From Ligula intestinalis (Eukaryota > Platyhelminthes > Cestoda > Diphyllobothriidea > Diphyllobothriidae), in assembly GCA_036362985.1 (NCBI GenBank), contig JAYGXS010000008.1, positions 24,611,243-24,675,242 on the forward strand: a DNA stretch of 64,000 bases, read 5' to 3'. Position numbers and translations under genes: made by a program. The notes under the pieces were generated by a model. That model saw nothing but the letters and a program-made list of their open reading frames with translations, searched no databases and was not told where the DNA came from. The first letter of the stretch is position 1. The number at the start of each line of letters is the position of its first letter. This document shows positions 43,125 to 54,600 of this stretch, piece by piece.

Positions 43125-44150
43125 CAGTGGAGTCCGGTTAATGTGGACACCTCCGTTCCAGGCCAACTGTCCATATTAACCGGTTGTCCACATTAAGTGA
43201 ATTGACCCCAAACCAGTCGTTTCTACGTATTAAAAAACAGAAATTTGTATCTGAATGAAGTTTTATTGAAAGAACATGCTCAGTTTTGATTGCTTTGGTG
43301 GAAACTTTTGTCTTAAAGCTCCCCTAAAGTTCTTTATCACAGTGTCAAAATTCTCCAAATCAAAACCTTGTTGTCGATGCCCCGTTTTGAGTACGACCAA
43401 TGCCGCCCTCATTTCTTTTGATGAGACTGGGGGCTCGACTTCTTCGTCTTCCTCTTCAGACTCTTCTTCCTGCTCATCAGGTACCTTCTTGGCATCTGCA
43501 ACTGCTTCGGCGAGTTCGCTTGTCACCTCCTCCAGTGTTGCCTCCTCGGCGACTTCGGCATCGTCGTCGATTGAAACCCACTCTAGAAAACTCTCGATCC
43601 TGTCCTCGGTCACGTCTTCTGGGATCGGAATCGCGACTTCATATTCTGCAACTTCCTCTTCAGTGGTGACGAAGCCCCCTTTCCTCCAGCAATTTACGAT
43701 TGCCTCCGACTTCACCTTTTTCCACGAAGTGCTCAACATCTCTATGGCCTGAAGGACGTCAATCTTCTTCACAACGTTGTGAGCCAAACGCATGCCAGTC
43801 TCATCGTCTTCCACTAGGTCTTGGATGATCTGCAAAATCTCTCGCCGGATCGCGGTCCGAAAGAAGGCTTTAAGAGATCGAATGATGCCCTGAGTGGGAG
43901 TGGGAATAGCCTAGATGGCGAATTGGTGGCCTCCTTCGACAACCGCACCTCCCAACTGTGGCGAACAGGACGCGGAAATTCCACGCCGCGGGCGATTTGG
44001 ACTGATTTTTGACAAAACCTGTGGGTCGACCGACCGGTTGACAGCTTTGTGCTGTCCACATTAAGCGGTGGCTGTCCAGATTAACCAGAGGATTTTACTA
44101 TGGGGAAATTCCGTTCCTGGCCAACTGTCCACATTAACCGGACTCCGCTG
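43125..44150 (-). mobile_element. Tigger/pogo DNA transposon, internally deleted
   Basis: The 1026 bp element is bounded by TA duplications (43123-43124, 44151-44152). Inverted ends begin CAGTGGAGTCCGGTTAATGT on the left and the complement of ACATTAACCGGACTCCGCTG on the right. Sub-terminal repeats of the same motif follow. Most of the transposase is missing, so this is a deletion derivative that could only move in trans. Confidence 0.9.
43263..43835 (-). pseudogene. Tigger-type transposase C-terminal remnant
   Basis: The frame preserves KKIDVLQAIEMLSTSWKKV and IVNCWRKGGF, the conserved end of the DDE_1 domain in Tigger/jerky-type transposases. A long acidic tail follows (EEEDEEV), ending LSMFFQ. 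The DNA-binding HTH and the catalytic D-D-D part are absent. A frame at 43814-44059 near the right end may be a leftover of the N-terminal region. It is intact over 190 codons, which points to a fairly recent deletion. Confidence 0.8.
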
Positions 44151-44559
44151 TAACATACAATTAGTCATGTGGCAACGGTTGTGAGATTCGCATTCTCCCA
44201 TGGCTCAATGACATCAGAAACCAGGGCAGGTGTGTCCAGCATATGATCGGTGTATGCATATGTACTAATCAAATGAAAATGTAGTATCACTTGTTTCCAT
44301 GGGTGACACTCCGCGAAACTGCCAATGCACGGGATAGGATATCGGGATGATTTTTAATAACTTCACTCAAACACACCAGATCTCATTCACCTCTGAATTC
44401 GGTCTACTCACTTATTCAGGCAAGTCGAACAGATACCAGTGACTAAATTTGGAGCACTTCACGATAGCATACGAACGCGCATCTTTCCGATTCAGTCGTG
44501 CATTCGAAAGCAGATAACTTTGCCTCCGGATGATAGGCCGTCGCAAGGATTATGATCTA

Positions 44560-44730
44560 AACCCGCAAGACGACGAGCCAGTGCCTCAATAATTACAGCA
44601 TGGAGCCTCTAATCAACAGATCACGTGGTACACAACTTGGGATTGGGGATGACTGGCTGACGAGAGCTTACAAGCCAGAAACTACCATTCTTGTCTCCTT
44701 TTTCTTTGCCGGCAATATTCATCTGATAAA
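44560..44730 (+). mobile_element. tRNA-headed SINE B with hammerhead core
   Basis: A worn head (GAGCCAGTGCCTCAATAATT, CTAATCAACAGATCACG) leads to GGGATTGGGGATGACTGG. Core CTGACGA is at 44657-44663, GAAA at 44678-44681 and cleavage triplet ATT at 44687-44689. Stem I GACTGG/CTTGTC keeps five of six pairs counting G-U. Stem II is GAGC/GCCA, imperfect. Confidence 0.6.
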
Positions 44731-45211
44731 GAAGCCGTGCTAACGACATTTTCGAGCAGAGATGAATGGGGAAAGATTAACAAAATCTCCCAATACGCCG
44801 TACCTGTGACCAAATTCTCCGCTAATCGAACAGGCAATGTGTAAAAGAATCTCCATCAAATTTAGTATTCCAATTAATTTAAAAAACCTCCACGGCCTTT
44901 GAAACCACCTGGAAACAGGCAAGATCACCGGGCGGTGGACGAAAGCCGTCACATTAACCAGCTTCTCAATCAGAAGTAGTATACGATAATCACATTACCG
45001 GCTGGGACAGCGACTCCGGTCCCCAACGCAAAATGCTGGCGCTGGCTAACAGAAAAACGCCTAAACCTGCCCATATAAAAAACCATTGCTTATCTGAAAA
45101 CAATTTTCACTTCTGGGCGTTTAATGTCAATACAATAAAGGCGCAATCTAAGAAATATAATTTAAAAAAAATAAGAGATAGAAAAGAGGAAGTGTTCTAA
45201 ATAGGAAGTCG

Positions 45212-45549
45212 TTAGAGAAGACCACGCCGCTTATCAGCAGCCACAGAACGCGTGGCTCGACGACGCTGAGCTTGGGCCTGAGAATCACGAAGACGACGAG
45301 CCGCTGCACTGGGAGTTCCATCTTTTCCCGGCAGGTGTTTCACGCCTTTGAACACAGGTCTTGAAGAGGAGGAGGGCGTGGAGAACAGAGTTCCTTTGTC
45401 CTGTGGTGTTGGAAGAGGGCTTGATGCAGCTAACGAGACCCTACGAGCGGCATCATAGGCCTTCCGGCGCATAAATGCGCTGGGTTTGGCAGCATCCTCG
45501 CTCTGGGGTGCCCTGGCTGCAGAAGAACGGCGGCGGCGAGCTTCAGGAG
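45212..45549 (-). CDS. Basic-protein gene, exon 2
   Basis: Begins PPEARRRRSSAARAPQ and continues in one frame to the stop. It has a strong codon-like character, with Ala, Arg and Ser making up much of it. Phase 1 in. Confidence 0.55.
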
Positions 45550-48426
45550 CTAAAGTTCGAAACAACAGTTACTGACAGGTTTTAAGTAGTACTTATAGTA
45601 AGCATATAGTTTGTGCGGGTGAGTGGCCGGAAGAACGCAAGCATACAGCCGAACTTGAGGGAGATGTTGTTGGTCATGTCTTCGTTCCCTCTTCTCGTGC
45701 ATGCCAAAGTGGGCGTGGTGAGGACGTTGGGATGCGTAGTACGGGGGGGATTGTGCTCAGGGTAAGCTGTGATTGGGGATCCGACCCGTCAGGCACGCGG
45801 CGTGCGTTTGACTGGATTCCGCGGCTGCGTGCGGCGTGTCATTTTCATTTGTATTTGGCCAAGGGAGACAAAACACCTGTAGCCAAGCGGCACGGCCTAG
45901 TTCCCCGCCAAGGACGCACGCTGTGACGACGACGTGAGAAGGCACGCGCGTGGACTCAAACTACCACGAATGCAACCCCTTTTCTCCAATTTTTTTTCTC
46001 GTAGCTGAACTACAATACAGGCAATTCCTGCTGCACACGAATCGTCTCTGAAGGTGGCTTCTTGTACGAAATCTCCCTTTACCCGTATGCATGAACAGCA
46101 GCTAGCGGTGAAGAAACGGAACAACTCGTCTAATGTGGCCATGCGCACACTCGACAAAGGACACATAGGAGAACACTTTCGTCGTGGTTGCCTACCCAAT
46201 GTGAAAAAATCGCGAGCTCCTGCAAACAATACGCTCAGACGAGGCCGGCATAAAAGGAGAATTTGGTTAAAATGTCACTTACAAAAACCTCTGGTAGAAG
46301 CGGACACAGCCAATATCAACCAGATAACTGAATCCAACGGAGGCTTGCACTTTGGCCAAACAGAGGATCATCTTTTTGTGTTATTGTTCACCGATCTATA
46401 TCTCAGGGTGTACCCACCCTGGGTTGGTGCTTGCGAAGTCGGGTCAACCGATTGTATGTTTGCAAGCGTACTAATTGATGTTACTCGCTAAGTGTGAGAA
46501 ACACATCTTTTTTATGCTATATTAGTAGTATTCCGGCAAGGCAGAAGGCAATCCTAAGATAAGTATGTCTGGCTTTTGGCCGTCATCAGTTAGGAGTATC
46601 CCAACTCTAATGTGCGGCGGCAATTTCAGCTGCTACATTAGAGTTGGGCTTCTACTAACTGATGACGGCCAAAAGCCAGACATACGTATCTTAGGATTGC
46701 CTTCTGTCTTGCCCGAATACTACTAATATAGTATTAAAAAGATGTGTTACTCACACTTAGCGAGTAACATCAATTAGTACGCTTGCGAACATACAATCGG
46801 TTGGGCCGAGTTAACAAGCACCAACGCAGGGGGGTACACCCTGAGATATAGATCGGTGAACAATAAAACAAAAAAATATACTCCCGATCAACAAGCAGAC
46901 AAGACAGCGAACTCGATGGCTCAATGGTTAGGACGTCTGCCCCTGACCGGAGAGACGCGAGTTCGAAACTCGAGTGCGGCGGCAGTTTCAGCTGCTACAT
47001 TAGAGTTGGGCTACTCCTAACTGATGACGGCCAAAAGCCAGAAATACGTATCTTGGGATTGCCTTCTGCTTTGCCGGAATACTACTAATAGAGGGTCATC
47101 TGTTAGAGCTCTTTGTGCTTACGTTTTAATGTAACATCAAGCCACCATGCTGTCCGTTTTTAGAAACGCATACTGAACTTCACATACACCTCCCTATTCA
47201 CTTTTCATCCATTAATAGGTCAACACTGCGGCTGTCCGTATGTTATTTCCTAACTTACTGTTCCTGTGTTCCTCCTAAAAGCCTGTGTACCTGTCAACTT
47301 TCCAGCGTGCTTACCTTTGTGAGACGGTACTTTTCCATACGACAGTTCTATCATCGCTCTTGACGATATCCACCACTATTTTCATCAAGTTGAAGCAACG
47401 CGGCGACTGGCGCGGGAGACGTACCATCCATGAGATTAGTAAGGCCGGCTAGATTAGGCATGATCACAGCCGTATAAAGTACAAATAGCCACCAGGTTTT
47501 TCTCACTGTCTAACTAGAGTCCTGCCTCGTCGCACCAAGCGACATCCTTACTGACAGTTCAACCGTCACTCTCGACGATGCCCACAGCGAGCTTCAGTAG
47601 GCTGACTGCAGACGCGGTGACTGTTGCTTATTATAGTAAAAGTAGACTCGCGGAGAATCTATCCAACGCTCCCACCACTCTCACATCTGAACCCGGGGAG
47701 GCGCAGGCAGTGTGCGCAAAACGCATTCCAACACGCGTAACAACAACACCACCTCGCAATGTAGGCTTCCGCCTGGGAGCGCCATAAAGGAGCCATTGAG
47801 CCTGACTCTCAAGCCGCCGGTCAGCCACTCCACACAACAAGACACACACTGGGCTGACTGCAGTGTCCGAGTTATCCCACCAGTTGGCAACCCTCCAAGT
47901 CACGGAAAGAAATGCGCTGAGGGTCAACAGGCGAATGATGTACTGGTCAAGGCGCTGTGGGGGTTAGGTGTTTGGAGAAAAGCGGGAGAGGGAGACCTGG
48001 AGACGGGCTAATGAAGCGAATTTCGCATCTACACCGCACGAGATTTAATGGGATGCGGGGGCGGGGAGAGGCTTGGCGAGTCAGTAATCGAAATAGCTAA
48101 CTCTATCCATGGTGGGTACAAGCTGGGTGAGCAAAGTAGTTTTAGGCTTGTTCGCCATTTGTGTGTCTGGCGTTTACTAGGTTATGTTTCGGCGAGCTTA
48201 GAAACATTCGTTAGACAGCTGAGGGACATAAATTTAATCGCATGAGGTGCTTACGAGTAGGATAAGCCAGCTTTTCAGAGGAATCTCCGACTGCAATCCG
48301 TCGTGGCGGTGTCGAGACATCCGCCCATTTGGCCCGGTTGAGAGTAGCCGGAGGCAGCGGCACGTCATGTTTGGCTTTAACTGGGGGAGGGGTAGATAAA
48401 TAAAAATGTGTTCGATTGAAGGCCAT
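45212..48426 (-). CDS. Small basic Pro/Arg-rich protein, two-exon gene
   Basis: Model: exon 1 48426-48255 and exon 2 45549-45212, joined phase 1 (510 nt, 169 residues). Exon 1 starts MAFNRTHFYLSTPPP and has a GTAAGC donor. Exon 2 has acceptor AACTTTAG and ends RRATRSVAADKRRGLL. The product is basic, with STPP/TPP motifs that could be proline-directed kinase sites and Arg/Lys clusters near both ends of exon 2; no globular domain is seen. I do not recognise it. An AG just before TTAAAGCC (48380) could instead be an acceptor, which would make exon 1 an internal exon. The 2.7 kb intron contains the 46.4-47.1 kb palindrome. Confidence 0.5.
46381..46866. repeat. Long near-perfect palindrome
   Basis: Arms 46381-46612 and 46634-46866 are inverted copies at over 90% by eye, centred on GGCGGCAATTTCAGCTGC. 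Each arm contains a hammerhead-like unit (CTGATGA, GGC/GCC stem II) in which the invariant GAAA has become GACA. The shared mutation shows that the arms were copied from one another after the change. A third, direct copy with GAAA intact follows at 46975-47092. Confidence 0.85.
46905..47095 (+). mobile_element. tRNA-headed SINE with intact hammerhead (subfamily B2)
   Basis: Head: GATGGCTCAATGGTTAGGAC (box A) and GCGAGTTCGAAACTCGAG (box B). Body: GGCGGCAGTTTCAGCTGC, then TTAGAGTTGGGC, then the ribozyme motif and the tail GATTGCCTTCTGCTTTGCCG. This is the clearest copy showing head, hammerhead and tail in order. Confidence 0.75.
47015..47058 (+). ncRNA. Hammerhead ribozyme motif, type I (subfamily B2)
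   Basis: Stem I TCCTAA (47015-47020) pairs over six positions with TTGGGA (47053-47058), one pair being U-G. Core CTGATGA is at 47021-47027. Stem II is GGC/GCC around CAAAA. GAAA is at 47041-47044. The stem III stretch ATACGTAT is palindromic, and the cleavage triplet is ATC (47050-47052). All invariant core bases are present. Stem I and stem III differ in sequence from the 18390 motif but still pair, which is what selection on structure would produce. Cleavage is predicted after 47052. Confidence 0.75.
48255..48426 (-). CDS. Basic-protein gene, exon 1
   Basis: Residues 1-57 plus one base, including LNRAKWADVSTPPRRIA. Donor GTAAGC at 48254-48249. Confidence 0.5.
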
Positions 48427-48640
48427 AGAAATCGCCACAAAATATATTGCTTCATCAAAGTAACAAATTCTGTAGATAAACTTACGCGAGTGGTAAGGGT
48501 TACTTATAAGAATCACTGTGGTTATCTATGAATAAATTAAATCATAGACTACAACGAGATAAGAAGTTAGCCTATAAGGAAGTCTTACTACTCAAAAAAG
48601 GTAGAAACAAGCTGCCTCTTGAAGTCTCGTCTGCAGTCAA

Positions 48641-48676
48641 CTAATCCTTCTTGGTGTCATCGCTCCGACGATAGGA
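48641..48676 (-). CDS. Seven-exon gene, last exon
   Basis: Acceptor TACTGTTGAG after a 67 bp intron; encodes SYRRSDDTKKD then TAG. Confidence 0.5.
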   Translation of the reverse strand, partial: SYRRSDDTKKD

Positions 48677-51600
48677 CTCAACAGTAAAGCCACATAGTAA
48701 TTTAATATGGAAAAAAGAAAACCGCTTCTTAGTGCCTGTTAACCTGCAAATCGCAAACTGATGTCACCGAATCTTCTCGCGGTACCCATAAGGTAAAGAA
48801 GCTTTGCGAACTTTTAGCGAAATACTTAGGAGCACTGATCGAAACGTGTACTAATGACACAAGAGGCAGTACATCTGGACTGACCACTCTCGACGAGCAA
48901 ACAAGCTGCGACGCACTGACCTACGGCAGCAAGCTATTGGACTCACGTCCGCACACTACCTTCTCACATAAGGCGAATTTCCCACACCATTTCACCTGAT
49001 CCTCCCACCTCCCCTACAGTCTGCCATTCCAGTGGCTTGAAAAAAAACTCACCTCCATTACCCTATTAAGATGGCCTGAGGATTGACGATATCACACACA
49101 TGATTTCATTCAACGAAAACTGAAAATGGCTATCAATTTGGGATACATTTTCTCAAACACTTTTCTACTCGATCTTGGGCAGACCAGTAGACTTATATAA
49201 AAAAATCAGTACCTGGATGAAAATTGCATAATAAAAAGTCTAGTTTAGACGACGACGAGGACAACCTTACCTGTGTTCCCATTTGTCGAACACGGCAATG
49301 CTTGCTCACAGAGAAAAGACTTCTCAGTGTGAATAGAAGACGGTCTACAGCTTTAGCCCGACCCATGTTATAAGCACATGCCATCGATTGGACGCTGATG
49401 AGACAACTTGAGCTAGGGTCACTGAACTGCATCAAGTCCAACTAGTCACAGAGGTGACGACACCAATTGAGGCAACATTTTTACAGCACTAAGAACGTTG
49501 TTAGGACCCTGTAGGCACAATAGCTTGATTCCAAGTATAAATTTCCGAGTTGAAATGGGCAGACAGATGCCCGTGATGCGTCTTGTGTGCCCTTCCTCCC
49601 TCTCCTATTTCGAAAAGTCAATACCAAACGACCTGCTCGCCCCGAGTAAAAAACTTCCAACTCGACGGGGACATACCAAATGTGTGCCCTGAAATGACAT
49701 TTATTTATGGAAAGAGCAATTTTACCGAGATCTCTCCTTAAAAGTGCGTACGCTAAAGCAGACTTATTCATGGAACTGGTGATATTTTCCAGAACTGATT
49801 CAGCCTGCTACGCAAAACAATTCAAGCCAGCCAGACCTCGAGCAAACTTGGTTCAAATCACACGCCTGTCCTAATGACTTTTCGGATAGTTGTCTCGTCT
49901 ATCCATCCTCAGAGAGTGAATACTTTGGGTCTTGGCTCTCGCCATATGCCGCTTCTTTCTTCCGCGTGCGTAGTCTACCAATCCAGTTTGAGCCCCTCTG
50001 TGTAGCTCGCGCATTCAGGTGGTAACCGCGCGACGTACCAACAACAGTCACAAATGATTAGGAATATCTGTGATGAATACTCGAAGAACGGAGACAAGGT
50101 AATGGCCTTTAAATAAAGGGGTATGCAGTGGCGTAGCCTCGTCCCCTTCCTTCTATATGGGTTGCAGCTCATGTGTGCCCTCACCCACGTGTTTAGGGTC
50201 GGTGTTCACTTGGAATTAGGATTCAAGAGGATGAATAAGAAAGCTGGAATTGACTTAATTCAAGTCAGGATCCCGAAGCTAATATTGGACATGGACAAAT
50301 GAGACTAACCTTTCTGGCAAATGCGGTCAACCTCTGGCGTTTTCGACGGGTAGGACGCTTCCTCCAACTAACGAAGTTAATATTAGCACAATTCAAACCT
50401 CAAATGTTGCATTTAGGCTCCTCCTTTTCGGCATTTTGCTGAAATATGCAAACTGCAAGAACAAAAAATTTCCTGGGAGTAAGGAGTCGAAATGTCTAAA
50501 ATTTACTATGAAGCAAAGCACAGAAGAAACTTAAGAGGAAAAATAAATGTTCGATATCTTTGCGGATCCACAGTTGCACAACTTCCTAGAAGACAAATCT
50601 CTGGTAACAATTTTGCAGCGAGTTGCCAGAGCCCATGCTCCTGATTATGTTTTTGCCGCTAGGCGCCTCATTAAGGGCCTTGCTTTTGACGGGGTGTTGC
50701 CTCAGCCAATCAGCGTACGGATAACTATCAAACATTTGTAACGACCCAAACCGAACCTCCCTTGTTTTACTAGATACCCTTAATGTCACCTGCCTTTCTC
50801 TTGTGTTACCAGGACGCTGATTGGACGACACGACCGTCGCACGCCGCCGTTTCCCGACTCCCTTAAGTCCCATCCTCGTCGACTTTTCTATACTCTATTT
50901 CATACTCCCCTTCATTATAAAATTATCCTACACTCGCTCCCTTGCTTACGCTCTTGATCACCTGTATTACTTAATAAACATTACTTCCCTATTATCACTT
51001 ATGTTCTTCGGATATGAGCCGAAAATCTAGTTCTAGTGCGTCTGTTTGTGATGATGAAGAACCCCAAATAGGAAAGGAGTTCGAAGACAGGAAGTCCGTC
51101 GAACAGAAACCACCGATACCGAATCCGTTACCATGCAACCAGTGTACCCTACTCGCCTCGGACGGTACAATGGCGGCAGCCGGTGCTGGAAGCTACTCAC
51201 CTTCGGTGGTAACCTCAAAACGCGACGTCGTCATTCCCCACGTGCCACTGGCCCCCATCCGTCGTGCTGACCCGTTACTCGCCCCAGCCATTTTCCAAGC
51301 GGGCCAAAATCTGCATCATTGATTCGTTCGTTTAGATATTTTTCTCGCAGATGTTGACCCATCCGACAACTCACGCTATGCATTAAATTTCCTGTCCCCT
51401 ATGCATGCAAACTTGCCCTCTCATCAGGAATTACCCTAACGTCCACTTTGAACGAGACCAAAACCATCCTCAAATCGCTTTTTGACCACCAGATGTCAGC
51501 TGGTGTAGCTGCTGACCGGTTTAATCGCCTGAATCAACAACCCCGCCAATCGGCGGATAAGTTTTCTCTGGAGTTGAAGCGTTTTGCACGGCTTGCGTTC

Positions 51601-54600
51601 CCTGACGTCCCCAAAACAGCGTTAGACCGAATGATCATGTATCGGTTCACCACGGGTCTCCGCAACCGCACAGTGACAGACCATTTCCTGCTGCAGACGC
51701 CGACTGACCTCCTTGCGGCTTTGTCCACGTGTCGGCAGTTCGACGACTTCCATGTCGACGCCCCACAACCCCCAGCCAACACACCACGTCCGCCTTACAA
51801 CCGAGGGTATTCACCCCGTGTTCAGCCGACACAACCGCATGAATCACAACAGATGGCACAGAAAACAGCTTTACCAGTCCGTTTTCCTGACCACAACCGC
51901 GGATGTCCGTATTGCGCTGCCTTTGGAAACCAAGCACGTCACTGCGGCCATAACGCATACTGTAAGTCATTCGTTTCCAATAATTCTTTGATTAAACCTA
52001 CACCCGTATCGTCATTTACGGTCACAATTTTAATAGATAAGCACTGTTTTGACGCTTTGATAGACACAGGGGCCAATGTCTCGCTGATTACCCCGGCCTG
52101 CATTCCGAGATCTCTCTTTAGCCGAATAGGACCATTATCACAGCGCCGTCTTATTCAAGCCGCTAACGGCACTCAAATACCGATCTCCGGCTGTATTTCC
52201 TTACCGTTTTCCTTCAGCGGTTTCGATGTGATCCACGATTTTCTGGTTACTTCCGATAGCCCCTGGCCTGTAGTCCTGGGATTAGATTTACTCAGCGTTT
52301 ATAATTGTGTTATTCACACCCGCGATAGACGCGTGGACCTGGCCGGAAACATAAACCTTCCCCCTACCTCCGCACCTGAATCGCATTTCGAAATCCTTTA
52401 CAACACGGTTATGGCGGCCGTAGCTTTAAACCCTACATATTTAGACGAAATACTTCCCCCGCCGTCCACTGTTGGTACTGCCGCTTATGTCCAACTCAGA
52501 AATATCCTTTACGTTTTCCCTGAACTGTTTTCCTGGTCTACAAGTAACCTCGGCCGGACACGCCTCGTGCAACACACGATTGACACCGGCGACGCAAAAC
52601 CAGTCTGGCAACCCCCCCCCGTCGCGTTCCTGTACGATATTGCGAGGAAGTTGACAAACTTCTCGACGATCCTTTAGCAAATAGCATCATAAAGCTCTCC
52701 TTGTCCCCATGGGCCTCGCCGATAACCTTAGTCCCAAAAAAGACGGTTTTCTACGCTTGTGCATTGACTACCGTCACCTTAACGCAATTACCGTGCGCGA
52801 CTCATTCCCATTACCCCGGCTGGACGACACTATAGACTCACTCGGCAAGGCTTCATGGTTCTTGACCCTAGATCTTAAGTCGGGATACTGGCAAGTCGAA
52901 CTAAACCCGGATGACCGACAGAAGACAGCGTTCACGGTCCCACAAGGACTATTTGAGTTTTATACACTTCCCTTCGGTCTCTGCAACGCGGCAGCGACGT
53001 TTCAGCGGCTGAGATTCCAGGTTCTACGACCTCTGATACCTTATAAATGCCTAGTTTACCTAGATGACATTATTGTTTTCGGCCATACGATCGAAAAGCA
53101 CAATCAGAATTTAAAATTTGTACTGGAGGCACTCCGCGATGCCGGTCTCACGCTGAATCCGAAAAAGTGTTTTTTTCTTCGTTCCGAAGTGAAATTTCTC
53201 GGTCACCAGATATCCCCCGGACACATCGCACCCCTAACCGACTGCATAAAACACATTCACACTTGGCCAGTGCCAACCAATCAAACGAAGGTACGGAGTT
53301 TCATCGGTCTCGCTTCTTATTACCGTGGGTTCATTCGACATTTTGCAATCATCGCCGGTCCCCTCCACAAATTGACGGAAAGGGATCGTGTGTTCAAATG
53401 GTCCAGAGAATGCGCGACCGCATTTACCGACCTTCGAGCGGCCGTATGCTCTGCGCCCCTATTAGCACTCCCAAACATCGAGAAAGATGCTCCGGCGTTT
53501 ATACTGGACACCGGAACCAGTGGTTTTGCCATAGGTGCCGTGTTATCACAGAACGACTCCCACGGCATCGAGCACCCTTTTTGTTTCGCCAGCAAAACTT
53601 TAACGAAGTCTGAACGCAATTGCAGGACGTTCCGCTGGGAACTCCTACCGATTATCATTTTCCTTCAACAATTTAAACACCTCCTTATCAGAAAACGTTT
53701 TATTTTGCATACCGATCACCGCACTTTGAAATGGCTCCAAACCTTTAAAGACCCCATGGATCAGCTCGCCCGGTGGCAAGAATCCACACAGGATTTTGAT
53801 TCCAAACCCAAATTCCGTCCGGGCACTAAACACGGCAACGCCGACGCACTTTCCCGTTTTACCAACACCGAAACTACAGTCGCAGCCATTCTCCCGGAAT
53901 CGGTCCACGCCGTACACTTAGCAGAAACCACCCGTTACGAATGGTCAACGGCACAAGCAAGTGATCCCGACACGGCTATCATCTACCATCACCTGATTGA
54001 AGAACGGCGGAAACCTAACGAACAAGAAATGCGCGGGTCTAGCATGAACGCCCGCCTTTTGCTGAACCAGTGGCCGAACCTCTGGCTCGAACAAGAAGTA
54101 CTATTTTATAAAGACGGAAATTCCCTTCACTTACGCCCGATAGTCCCAGGTTGCCTCATCGAAGGCGTCCTAACGGACCTGCACTCGGAGTTAGGATACT
54201 GTGGCCAACACCGTACAGAACCAGCCGCACGCTCACGTTTCTGGTGGCCACAGTTACGCTCATCCGTCATCCATTTTTGCCAAGGGTGCGCAATTTATTC
54301 CTCGTTCAAATCACCCAATACAGCCCATGACCACTGGATTCCCCGGTGAACGATTTGGCCTTGACATCATCGGCCCGCTTTCCATATCCTATCAAGGGTT
54401 AGAATACATATTAGTCATGGTCGACTATTTCACCAAATGGGTCGAAGCCATCCCGTTACCTGACAAAAGAGCCGCCACGGTGGCTAACGTCATCAGTCGC
54501 ACATGGATCAGTCGTTGGGGAACTCCTATTGGCTTACATTCCAACTGCGGAAGTAACTTCGAATCACAACTCCTCAAGGACGTGTGCGACTTACTCGAAA

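Noticed and set aside
43276..43752. Serine-rich 158-codon plus-strand frame
   Set aside because: Shadow of the acidic tail of the Tigger transposase on the opposite strand.
46905..46980. Functional tRNA gene
   Set aside because: It is the head of a SINE with the ribozyme body attached; acceptor arms do not match.
49633..49688. Alternative exon reading GHTFGMSPSSWKFF
   Set aside because: Fits only if the basic-stretch exon is read in another phase, which does not join to the exons at 56430 and 50067.
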